Under the pieces are notes generated by a model. The model searched no databases and was not told where the DNA came from. It was given only the letters and a program-made list of their open reading frames with translations. DNA of 20,966 nt from an uncultured Cellvibrio sp. (GTDB lineage Bacteria; Pseudomonadota; Gammaproteobacteria; Pseudomonadales; Cellvibrionaceae): NCBI GenBank assembly GCA_946481095.1, contig CAMLML010000080.1, forward strand, positions 1-20,966, written 5' to 3'. Positions 8,578-15,428 of the stretch are shown here, one piece after another (the stretch's first letter is position 1; every line of letters begins with the position of its first letter). The position numbers were made by a program, and so were the translations under genes.

Positions 8578-9135
8578 ATGTACTATGTGTTGCAATCCCA
8601 GAGTTTGAGAAAAGTTCGTCATTTAAATTTCCCTTCCGGTGATGGATGGGGTATCGACTTTTTAAAAGGCCTGCTTATCGAAATACCCCAAAATAGCCAT
8701 GATATTTCGGTTAATTTTGAATGCGACTCGATTGATCTGCCCGATTATTTTGAAGCGGATGGTGCACCTATTGTGAATGAGAGCGTTTTGAAAGCATTAC
8801 AAATCGCAGGCGTTGACAATTATCAGCAACTCCCTCTGATTATCAATTTTAATGACAGAAGTGTTACGGGGTACAGCTTAATTAACGTTATAGGCCGAAT
8901 TAACTGTATGAACAAAGAGTTATCCGATTTCAGCACCTGGGGGAAAAGCGTAGCTCGCATATTTAACTTGAAACTCGATGAGTCTAAAACGGGTGGCGCT
9001 TTGATGTTTCGTGAGCATAATTATCACGATATTATCTTTATATGTGAACAGCTTAAAATTGCTTTCGATGATATGAAAATTACCGGTTGTGAAATTATTC
9101 CTGCTGATGGCTGGAGTGATTCCAGTCGATTTTGA
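8578..9135 (+). CDS. Imm11 (DUF1629)-like immunity protein, copy 1
   Basis: A 185-residue cytoplasmic protein of the Imm11/DUF1629 type, expected to bind and neutralise the neighbouring nuclease. Family-like blocks are LPDYFEADGAPIVNES, LKALQIAGVDNYQ, SLINVIGRIN, LKLDESKTGG and LMFREH. It starts 5 bases after the toxin stop. GAGGAA at 8562-8567 lies in the end of the toxin gene as a likely ribosome-binding site, so the two are probably translated together. It is a diverged paralogue of the next gene. Immunity function is inferred from family and position; which copy protects against this toxin cannot be told from sequence. Confidence 0.72.
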   Translation: MYYVLQSQSLRKVRHLNFPSGDGWGIDFLKGLLIEIPQNSHDISVNFECDSIDLPDYFEADGAPIVNESVLKALQIAGVDNYQQLPLIINFNDRSVTGYSLINVIGRINCMNKELSDFSTWGKSVARIFNLKLDESKTGGALMFREHNYHDIIFICEQLKIAFDDMKITGCEIIPADGWSDSSRF

Positions 9136-9180
9136 TTGATCAAATGACAATTCAGTACCTGCCAGAACAAGAAAGAAATT

Positions 9181-9759
9181 ATGACGAATTTTTACTTGAT
9201 GGAAACCGATAACTATCTTGATTACGGAGTGGTAGCCAACCCTGAAATTGACGATGATTCTACATTTCTTGGAGGGCATTTAATTAGTGCGGAATTACCT
9301 CCCTTAATCTTTGAAGTTAATTTTCCGAAAAATGAAAGGCTGCCACATTTTTTAGGTGACGAAGTCCCTTTGGTAAGCGGTACGCTGGCTCAGGCACTTC
9401 AGGCAGCCGGTGTCGATAATTTTCAGGTATTTCCTGCAAAGCTGGTAAATACGGAGACAGGCCAAACCTGGGATAATTTTTTTGCTTTCAATGTGATCGG
9501 ACTAATTAAAGCGGCACATCTGGATCATTCGGATTTTGATGAACTGATGGAAGCTGGTGACGACGATGAGGTTCCTGCGCTGCTGGCATTTAGAGAGGTT
9601 ACCTTGGATAAGGATAAGGTACCGGCCAATTGTTTAATGTTCAGAATGGTTGAGAATCCCGGTAATCTGATTGTGCGTGAACATGTGGTTGATGTGCTTT
9701 CAGAAAACAAACCTAAAGGTGGATGGGGAATTGATGTGATTGAGGTTGATCTGGTTTAG
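9181..9759 (+). CDS. Imm11 (DUF1629)-like immunity protein, copy 2
   Basis: A 192-residue paralogue of the preceding gene. The aligned blocks are PHFLGDEVPLVSGTL, LQAAGVDNFQVFP, FAFNVIGLI, LLAFREV and CLMFRMVENPGN. It starts 45 bases after the first copy, behind an A-rich stretch with only a weak AAGAAAG ribosome-binding site. The two copies differ at most positions outside the blocks, so they may have different cognate toxins; the second may be an orphan immunity gene from a lost toxin. The end is well defined by GWGIDVIEVDLV, and copy 1 carries a GWGIDFLKG block near its start. Confidence 0.75.
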   Translation: MTNFYLMETDNYLDYGVVANPEIDDDSTFLGGHLISAELPPLIFEVNFPKNERLPHFLGDEVPLVSGTLAQALQAAGVDNFQVFPAKLVNTETGQTWDNFFAFNVIGLIKAAHLDHSDFDELMEAGDDDEVPALLAFREVTLDKDKVPANCLMFRMVENPGNLIVREHVVDVLSENKPKGGWGIDVIEVDLV

Positions 9760-9773
9760 GTCAATCCAACGTG

Positions 9774-9815
9774 TTGAAATTTATCGTCTAAAAAGATTAA
9801 TTATTAATGAGAAAT
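9774..9815 (+). promoter_or_regulatory. AT-rich candidate promoter region of csrA
   Basis: TTGAAA at 9774-9779 could serve as a -35. The following AT-rich stretch (TTAATT at 9797, TTATTAAT from 9801) could hold a -10, but no hexamer is a good match. The csrA start has only a weak GAGA ribosome-binding site. Low confidence. Confidence 0.25.
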
Positions 9816-9820
9816 AAACA

Positions 9821-10009
9821 ATGTTAATTTTAACAAGAAACATTGGTCAAAGCCTCAAAGTTGGGGACAGTGTTGACGTTGTAGTGTTAGGCGTAAAAGG
9901 CAACCAAGTTCGGATAGGCATCGAAGCCCCCAAAAATCTTCCCGTTCATCGCGAGGAGATTTACAACAAAATCAAGGCGGAAAGAACAATAACTGCAGAT
10001 ATGAAATAA
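9821..10009 (+). CDS. csrA: carbon storage regulator CsrA/RsmA (accessory copy)
   Basis: A 62-residue RNA-binding post-transcriptional regulator, the usual CsrA length. The N-terminal beta strand MLILTR, the central [13 protein letters not shown] and the RNA-contacting VHREEIY (R44) are all present, so it should dimerise and bind GGA motifs in mRNA leaders. The short C-terminal tail ([10 protein letters not shown]) differs from enterobacterial CsrA. It is not beside lysC, alaS or tRNA-Ser genes, where the core csrA usually sits in gammaproteobacteria, but among toxin, GIY-YIG and restriction genes. It is therefore most likely a mobile-element paralogue that could tune the element's or the host's gene expression. 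The family call is very secure; the accessory role is inference. Confidence 0.95.
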   Translation: MLILTRNIGQSLKVGDSVDVVVLGVKGNQVRIGIEAPKNLPVHREEIYNKIKAERTITADMK

Positions 10010-10073
10010 ACCGGAATTTTTATTAAGGGTTAGCAATACAATTTTCCGATCAAATTGCAAACAATGCCGCTTC

Positions 10074-10095
10074 CTGATACCAAACTGATACCAAA
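10074..10095. repeat. perfect tandem 11-bp repeat (CTGATACCAAA x2)
   Basis: CTGATACCAAA at 10074-10084 is repeated immediately at 10085-10095, in the 180-bp gap between csrA and the GIY-YIG gene. An 11-bp period places both copies on about the same DNA face, as in an operator or an integration-site scar. Function unknown. Confidence 0.6.
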
Positions 10096-10146
10096 TTTCG
10101 GGCGTTTAAATTCGTTACTCGGCGTTTTTTGAGTTTTCACACAGCC

Positions 10147-10184
10147 TTGGCCCGATTGTAAATAAATAGTTTATTTTTTAAGGA
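10147..10184 (+). promoter_or_regulatory. candidate promoter and RBS of the T5orf172 gene
   Basis: TTGGCC (10147-10152) and TTTATT (10170-10175) have a 17-base spacer. An all-AT inverted repeat (AAATAAA / TTTATTT) overlaps the -10. AAGGA at 10180-10184 is a good ribosome-binding site five bases before the ATG at 10190 and supports that start. Confidence 0.35.
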
Positions 10185-10189
10185 TGTGA

Positions 10190-11143
10190 ATGAAGAATAA
10201 TACACGTAGCATTGGATTTGTTTATGTGCTTAGCAATGAATCGATGCCACATTTAATTAAAATTGGATTTACATATTCTTTAGCTGAAGATCGCAGCAAG
10301 CAACTTTTTAATACTTCCGTTGCTACTCCTTTTGCTATTGAGTTTAGATTGATGACGTCGATGCCAAAAGAGGTTGAAGGCAGAGTTCATGATTTTTTAT
10401 CAAAATTTCGTGTTTCGAGAAATAGAGAATTTTTTAAGGTACCAGTCAATCTAGCTATTGATGCAATTCGGTTAGCTGCAATAGAGATTGCAGGAATAGA
10501 TAGTTGGCGTTCTGATGTTCCCCATATGTTAAAGCGTGGAGATAGAATTACGCTGATGCTTGAGGAAGGTCAAACTTTTGGACTAACTTCCTATGAAAGC
10601 ATTTTTTCAACACAAGCAAAAATAATAGATTTTTGGGAATGTCATAGTAATTATGATTCTTTAGATATATTTGTGACTGATTCTGGTAGCCATGTTTCGG
10701 GATTTAGTGAGAATGATCAAAATTGTTGTGTTGATCCTACCCCGTATCTGGATAGAGAAAATAATATTAAGAATGGTATGATAATTGGTTTGGAGAAATT
10801 GGTTCCAGGGGATCGACTAGTTTGGATTCCCAACTATGGAGCACGAAAAAATCAAAAAGAAGTTGTTTTTGAAGCTAAAGATTACGTGCAAATAGTGTGT
10901 CGAACCTGGAATCCAAAAATTGGGTCCCATGGGATCCCTCTACTACTAATTGACTATATGAAAGAAGAGTTGTGCCATGAAGCACATTGCGCTTTATGGA
11001 ACGCCATAAACTTACCAATACCTAGATCATGGACTCCGAGAGAAAACTGCTCAGATGAGTGGGCGCAATTTGGCAACAAACTCAAAGCGCCTGAATATTG
11101 GATTCAGCAATTGAGCAAACGAGATCGCACACCAAAAATCTAA
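10190..11143 (+). CDS. T5orf172 / GIY-YIG domain protein with unassigned C-terminal region
   Basis: A 317-residue protein. Residues about 8-97 form a T5orf172-type GIY-YIG domain: GFVYVLSN, LIKIGFT (the YIG-equivalent strand), the candidate catalytic Arg35 (EDRSKQL), the GRVHDFL helix with E63 before it, and NREFFKVP. This group nicks or cuts DNA or acts as a DNA-binding module in phage and defence proteins. Residues about 105-317 match nothing I recognise; this part is rich in aromatic residues and has several Cys/His (C182, C183 and the HEAHCALW stretch), with GDRLVWIPNYG in the middle. It is a stand-alone gene, AT-rich relative to its neighbours, 5' of the convergent R-M operon. It could be a defence nuclease or a cargo gene; the domain call is firm, the role is not. 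Confidence 0.75.
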   Translation: MKNNTRSIGFVYVLSNESMPHLIKIGFTYSLAEDRSKQLFNTSVATPFAIEFRLMTSMPKEVEGRVHDFLSKFRVSRNREFFKVPVNLAIDAIRLAAIEIAGIDSWRSDVPHMLKRGDRITLMLEEGQTFGLTSYESIFSTQAKIIDFWECHSNYDSLDIFVTDSGSHVSGFSENDQNCCVDPTPYLDRENNIKNGMIIGLEKLVPGDRLVWIPNYGARKNQKEVVFEAKDYVQIVCRTWNPKIGSHGIPLLLIDYMKEELCHEAHCALWNAINLPIPRSWTPRENCSDEWAQFGNKLKAPEYWIQQLSKRDRTPKI

Positions 11144-11380
11144 CTGGGATCAAAGCTAAATTTTTGGTTTATATTTCAAAATTGCCTAGTTTCACAGTAC
11201 CCAGCTGTTTTCTTACTTCACTAAAATATCGGATTTTACTGCTTAACCTGCATCAGTGCGAACTTCCATTTTTTGGCCGATTGATTAACTTTAAACAAAA
11301 CTCGATTTTTATCCATGGGGAAAAGGCAAAAACCCGAAAAAGGTCAAGCAATTCAGTTAGATAGATCAACTTTCTTTTCC
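11144..11380. other. AT-rich intergenic stretch between convergent genes
   Basis: It separates the end of the GIY-YIG gene from the terminator of the R-M operon. I see no convincing gene, tRNA or hairpin on either strand, only AT-rich sequence. Confidence 0.4.
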
Positions 11381-11404
11381 CAAAAACGGATTTACAATAA
11401 ATCC
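11381..11404 (-). terminator. rho-independent terminator of the hsd-prrC operon
   Basis: Read on the - strand, GGATTTA-TTG-TAAATCC forms a 7-bp perfect stem with a 3-nt loop, followed by G and five T residues (11386-11382). It begins at the base next to the hsdM stop codon, so it closes the operon. Confidence 0.85.
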
Positions 11405-13015
11405 TTATGAAGGTAAACCCGGAAGACCTAACTCTTTAAGAAAATCATTATGCCTTTTAGTTGCCGCTTTAATTTTTACTTCTAAATCCACAAGAGTCTT
11501 ATTGACGTCTTCAAGCATAACCTCCTCTTCTGCTGTTGCGGTGCTGATATAACGTGAAATGTTCAGGTTAAAGTCGTTCTTCTCAATTTCTTCCATACTA
11601 ACGCGGCGAGAATAACGGGCATCTTCCTTGCGGAATTGGTAAGTGTAGATGATTTTTTCAATATGTTCAGGCAGCAATTTATTTTGTCGCTTACCTTTTT
11701 CAAAGTGTTCGCTGGCATTGATGAATAAAACATCGTCGGGCTTTTTACATTTCTTCAAAACCAAAATACAAACTGGAATGCCGGTGGAGAAAAATAAATT
11801 GGCTGGAAGGCCGATTACGGTATCAATGTTGCCATCTCTTAATAATTTGGTGCGAATGCGTTCTTCTGCGCCGCCACGGAATAACACGCCGTGCGGAAGA
11901 ATGATGGCCATGGTGCCTTCTTTGCCAAGGAAGTGAAAACCGTGCAGCAAGAATGCAAAATCGGCGGCTGATTTGGGGGCAAGGCCGTAACTTTTGAAGC
12001 GGAAATCTTCGCCCAGTGCTTCGTTTGGTTCCCAGCGGTAGCTGAAGGGTGGGTTGGCGACGATTGCATCGAACTCCACTTTTTTGGCTGGGTTCATTTC
12101 GTTCAAAATATCCCAATCGTTTGCCAAGGAATCGCCGTGATGAATTTCAAACTCGGAATCTTTCACGCCATGCAGCAACATATTCATGCGTGCAAGGTTG
12201 TAAGTGGTTATATTGGATTCTTGGCCGAAAATTTTCCCTATACCGCGCGGCCCCATTTGTTTGCGCACATTCAATAACAATGAACCGGAGCCACATGCAA
12301 AATCCAACACCTTATCAAGTTTTTTCTTTTTCCCGGTGGCTGGCTCTTGACTGTCCAGAGTAACGATAGAGGACAAAATAGATGACATTTGTTGCGGGGT
12401 ATAGAACTCGCCTGCTTTTTTCCCTGAGCCAGCGGCGAATTGACCAATGAGGTATTCATAAGCATCGCCTAGCACATCGCTATCGGTAGAGAATTTAGAA
12501 ATACCCTCGGCAATTTTACTGATAATGGTGCAGAGTTTTTTATTACGCTCAGTGTAATTTTTACCAAGTTTTTCTGAGTCCAGATTGATCTCTGAGAACA
12601 GCCCGCCGAAGGTGCTTTCAAAGGATTGGGTTTCAATATATTTGAAGCCTTTTTGCAGAGTATGCAGTAACTCTTCATCTTGCGTTCGTGCAAGTTCGGC
12701 AATACTGCTCCACAGGTGTTGTGGCTCAATTACATAATGTGCTTTGCGGCGCATCAGGTTTTCAAAATCAGCAATGTCGCTTTGATTCTCTGCATACCAA
12801 AGAGACAACGGTGCGCGGCGATCTTCTTCATCTAACACTGGGTAATCGCTACCCAATTCTTTTTTTGCTGCTAGTTCGTAGTTATCGGAGAGGTATCGCA
12901 AAAATAAAAACGACAGCATGTAATCGCGGAAGTCGTCGGCATTCATTGCGCCGCGTAGGTCGTCGGCAATCTTCCAGAGCGTATTGCCTAATTCTTTTTG
13001 GTCGTTTTCGGTCAT
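11405..13015 (-). CDS. hsdM: type I restriction-modification methyltransferase subunit HsdM
   Basis: A 536-residue N6-adenine methyltransferase subunit; with HsdS it methylates the recognition site, and with HsdR it restricts. The N-terminal helical HsdM domain (LWKIADDLRGAMNADDFRDY) comes first. Next is the junction typical of the family (GEFYTPQQM), then the SAM-binding motif I (VLDFACGSGSLLLNV, about 235-250) and the catalytic motif IV NPPF (about 326-330). Length is usual for type Ic HsdM. The ATG overlaps the prrC stop in ATGA, so translation is coupled to prrC. A terminator follows directly. Together with PrrC, this type Ic group is where PrrC-guarded systems are known. Confidence 0.97.
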   Translation of the reverse strand: MTENDQKELGNTLWKIADDLRGAMNADDFRDYMLSFLFLRYLSDNYELAAKKELGSDYPVLDEEDRRAPLSLWYAENQSDIADFENLMRRKAHYVIEPQHLWSSIAELARTQDEELLHTLQKGFKYIETQSFESTFGGLFSEINLDSEKLGKNYTERNKKLCTIISKIAEGISKFSTDSDVLGDAYEYLIGQFAAGSGKKAGEFYTPQQMSSILSSIVTLDSQEPATGKKKKLDKVLDFACGSGSLLLNVRKQMGPRGIGKIFGQESNITTYNLARMNMLLHGVKDSEFEIHHGDSLANDWDILNEMNPAKKVEFDAIVANPPFSYRWEPNEALGEDFRFKSYGLAPKSAADFAFLLHGFHFLGKEGTMAIILPHGVLFRGGAEERIRTKLLRDGNIDTVIGLPANLFFSTGIPVCILVLKKCKKPDDVLFINASEHFEKGKRQNKLLPEHIEKIIYTYQFRKEDARYSRRVSMEEIEKNDFNLNISRYISTATAEEEVMLEDVNKTLVDLEVKIKAATKRHNDFLKELGLPGLPS

Positions 13016-14139
13016 GATTGGCTCATATTCAATTCAGATTCAGGAAACAGCTCAGGGTTAAAGCGGTAATTGGCCATAAAATCTTTCAGTATGGCTTTAA
13101 AGTAATTTTTGTTTTCTTCAAGCATCTCGATAGGCTCAAACAAAGAGTAATTGCCGTGATTTATTACATTAATCATTCTGGTATGCACAATGCCCTCAGG
13201 GTCATCGTCGCGCTGCTTGATGCAAGCCGAGAAGTTATTGAACCCATGAAATGCCGCAGTCTTTTCTAAGATATTTCGCAAAATATTAAAATGGTATGTG
13301 TACAAAGTTCCTTTTGTTGCGGTTCGATGTAGTTGCAGAAGCATGGATACATGATGAAAATATGGTGTGTCGCCAGTATTCTTTAAAATATAAATGTTAC
13401 TTCCTTGATGCCGACATAACGAATATTTCTCCGCTTTGCGCATTTCATTCCACATAACGTTATAAAAGAGGGTGTGATGCGATGACAGAACCACCTTGAT
13501 TTTCTTTTCATTATTGCTGAGAAGTTGCGCGAGATGACTAGCGACGGCAATAGCATTGTTATCATCTAAAGAAGAAATTGGATCGTCAATGTAGATATAC
13601 TTAACCCAACTATAAGCTTCCTGATCTTCCGTCGCATCAATCGCCAATTGAGCGATTGCAAGAAAAAAACACCAAATAAAAATATTTTCTTCACCTCTCG
13701 ATATTTTTATATTGTCCACGACTTCACTTCTACCGCGAATTGTTACTTCACGGCTAAAGCTGACTGTCCACTCAGCGGTGTCGATGGAAAAATTAAAGTC
13801 AGTGTAACGGCTCAAGAATCGACGAATACGTGTTTCCATTTCTAGCTCAGCAAGCCCCGCAAAAAAACGAGATTCTGTGTTCAATCGTAAGACTCGCTGA
13901 GTGTCTCCACGTAAATCGTTATCCCAAACAAATAGGTCTTCTGTGAAGGCGTTGAAGTAAAGTGTGTCTCGTGCTTCGCCCGACTTTCCAGCTTCCTTAA
14001 AAGCCATAGATAAACGTGTTTTGCCAGTGCCGTTATGTGCATATAGCAATACAAAATCCTTTTTTTCTAAGTCGCTGCGCAGTTTCTTTACAAGACCACT
14101 TATAGTTCTGTAAGTGTATGCTTTAGGCTTCGCACTCAT
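13012..14139 (-). CDS. prrC: PrrC-family anticodon nuclease
   Basis: A 375-residue PrrC homologue: a latent tRNA anticodon nuclease held silent by the type Ic R-M complex. In E. coli, phage T4 Stp peptide inhibits restriction and releases PrrC, which cuts tRNA-Lys at the wobble base and stops translation (established for E. coli PrrC). The N-terminal ABC-type NTPase part has Walker A AHNGTGKT (34-41), the family motif YFNAFTEDLFVWDNDL (61-76), a signature-like ISRGEE (146-151) and Walker B YIYIDDP with SSLDDN (181-194). The C-terminal nuclease part keeps R288 and E292 in ILRNILEKTAAF, and H328 in INVINHGN, which match the R320/E324/H356 triad I recall for E. coli PrrC. The length is near the usual 396. 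The gene sits between hsdS and hsdM with ATGA overlaps on both sides. Target tRNA is inferred, not visible. Confidence 0.93.
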   Translation of the reverse strand: MSAKPKAYTYRTISGLVKKLRSDLEKKDFVLLYAHNGTGKTRLSMAFKEAGKSGEARDTLYFNAFTEDLFVWDNDLRGDTQRVLRLNTESRFFAGLAELEMETRIRRFLSRYTDFNFSIDTAEWTVSFSREVTIRGRSEVVDNIKISRGEENIFIWCFFLAIAQLAIDATEDQEAYSWVKYIYIDDPISSLDDNNAIAVASHLAQLLSNNEKKIKVVLSSHHTLFYNVMWNEMRKAEKYSLCRHQGSNIYILKNTGDTPYFHHVSMLLQLHRTATKGTLYTYHFNILRNILEKTAAFHGFNNFSACIKQRDDDPEGIVHTRMINVINHGNYSLFEPIEMLEENKNYFKAILKDFMANYRFNPELFPESELNMSQS

Positions 14140-15428
14140 TCGCTATCTGCCTCCGTGGCGGGAAAAAGTTGCTGCATCAATCCTTTTTTATGGGCTTTGA
14201 GAGTTTCTAGTTTTTGTGTTTGCTCGGTGATTAGGTTGTCAATGCTGGATAGGCATGAGGCGATTTTTTCTTGTTCGTTAATAATTTTTGGAACTGTTAA
14301 TTTAACGCCAGCAACATCGGCTTGCCCTATTGTTGTCATTGTTGCTGATTTCCCACGTGCAATTAATTGGCTTCTAACCTTAGATGTCCTAAGCAAATAA
14401 TTAGCAAACATTGGCGAAAGAATACTTTTGTTCGGTCTAAATCTAATTAAATGCCCATCGAATGTAATATCAGAAGAGTTTCCAGTGTAGATATTTGAAT
14501 AAGCTATTCCTGATTTAACCAGTGAGGAGCGCGTAAAAAAAATATCTCCATTTTCAACTTTATTCTTCAAAAATTCATTTTCGGATACATCAACCAAGCT
14601 CAGTTTTGTCTCATCGATAACGGTATCAATATACATATCCAATACGTTAACCAACTTGTAGCCTCGCCCCACCTTTTTCGGGTCGTTAAATACGCCATTT
14701 GACAATCCACACTCGCTGAAATTACGCAGCTCCTTCTCCTCCCATTCCCCCGCATTCCGAAACTCAGGGAACCTCAAGCGCGGAACGGTTTCGCCTTCGC
14801 GGGGAAAGAGTTGTTGCATTAGGCCTTTTTTATGGGTTTTGAGGGCTTCGACTTTTTGGCTTTGTGCTGTGATTAGGTCATCAATGCTGGATAGGCAATC
14901 GGCGATTTTTTGTTGTTCTTTTGGTGCTGGTGCAGGCAATGGCATACTCATAAAATCATCAGTTGTGATTGCCATACGATCATGCCTAGCGCCACTATTT
15001 GAAATTTTTCTCAAATAAAGATGCCAGTTAGGTGTTTTGAAATATTGTTCGTAAAAACTGTTGTCGGAATCTTTGAATCTAAAAACGGAATACAGCGGAG
15101 ACATCACGCCAGTCGCGAGCTTGTTTTTTGAGATTGGACCAACAGGAGCCAAATTAGAAACTCTTGGGTTATATACATAGTCACCATTATTAACGACGTA
15201 GTAACCCTCAAGGTTTCCCTGAACCGCAATATCTTTTTCGAAGTAGTCTCTTTGATCTACTATTCCATCTGCAGCTGAATTTGTTAGAACCCGAATGACC
15301 TGTCCGTTCTTGTTTTTCAAGGACACACGACTAGCAATCTCATCCAAGCGCAATTGTTGCCACGTCCCCGCATCCCGAAATTCAGGAAAGCGCAACTTCG
15401 GCACTAACTTTTTAGTGTTCTTACTCAT
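14136..15428 (-). CDS. hsdS: type I restriction-modification specificity subunit HsdS
   Basis: A DNA-recognition subunit with two target-recognition domains, about residues 20-160 and 235-375 (numbered from the ATG at 15428). Each is followed by the same conserved helix: IADCLSSIDDLITAQ... and IASCLSSIDNLITEQ..., both ending in HKKGLMQQLFP. Each half opens with a matching LRFPEFR block. The two TRDs differ, so the recognition site should be bipartite and asymmetric; the bases cannot be predicted by eye. The ATG at 15428 overlaps the hsdR stop by 8 nt, and an in-frame GTG at 15434 is less likely. The 3' end overlaps prrC by ATGA. Confidence 0.95.
   Translation of the reverse strand: MSKNTKKLVPKLRFPEFRDAGTWQQLRLDEIASRVSLKNKNGQVIRVLTNSAADGIVDQRDYFEKDIAVQGNLEGYYVVNNGDYVYNPRVSNLAPVGPISKNKLATGVMSPLYSVFRFKDSDNSFYEQYFKTPNWHLYLRKISNSGARHDRMAITTDDFMSMPLPAPAPKEQQKIADCLSSIDDLITAQSQKVEALKTHKKGLMQQLFPREGETVPRLRFPEFRNAGEWEEKELRNFSECGLSNGVFNDPKKVGRGYKLVNVLDMYIDTVIDETKLSLVDVSENEFLKNKVENGDIFFTRSSLVKSGIAYSNIYTGNSSDITFDGHLIRFRPNKSILSPMFANYLLRTSKVRSQLIARGKSATMTTIGQADVAGVKLTVPKIINEQEKIASCLSSIDNLITEQTQKLETLKAHKKGLMQQLFPATEADSE
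14161..14276. repeat. imperfect direct repeat within hsdS, distal copy
   Basis: About 116 bp in hsdS that align without gaps, at an offset of 642 bp, with the copy at 14803-14918. It encodes the C-terminal conserved dimerisation helix. Such internal repeats are a known route to exchange or loss of a TRD in HsdS. Confidence 0.7.
14803..14918. repeat. imperfect direct repeat within hsdS, central copy
   Basis: Counterpart of the repeat at 14161-14276; it encodes the central conserved helix between the two TRDs. Confidence 0.7.

Noticed and set aside
10039..10057. Inverted repeat CAATTT/AAATTG after csrA as a terminator
   Set aside because: Only six AT-rich pairs and no following T run; too weak to call.
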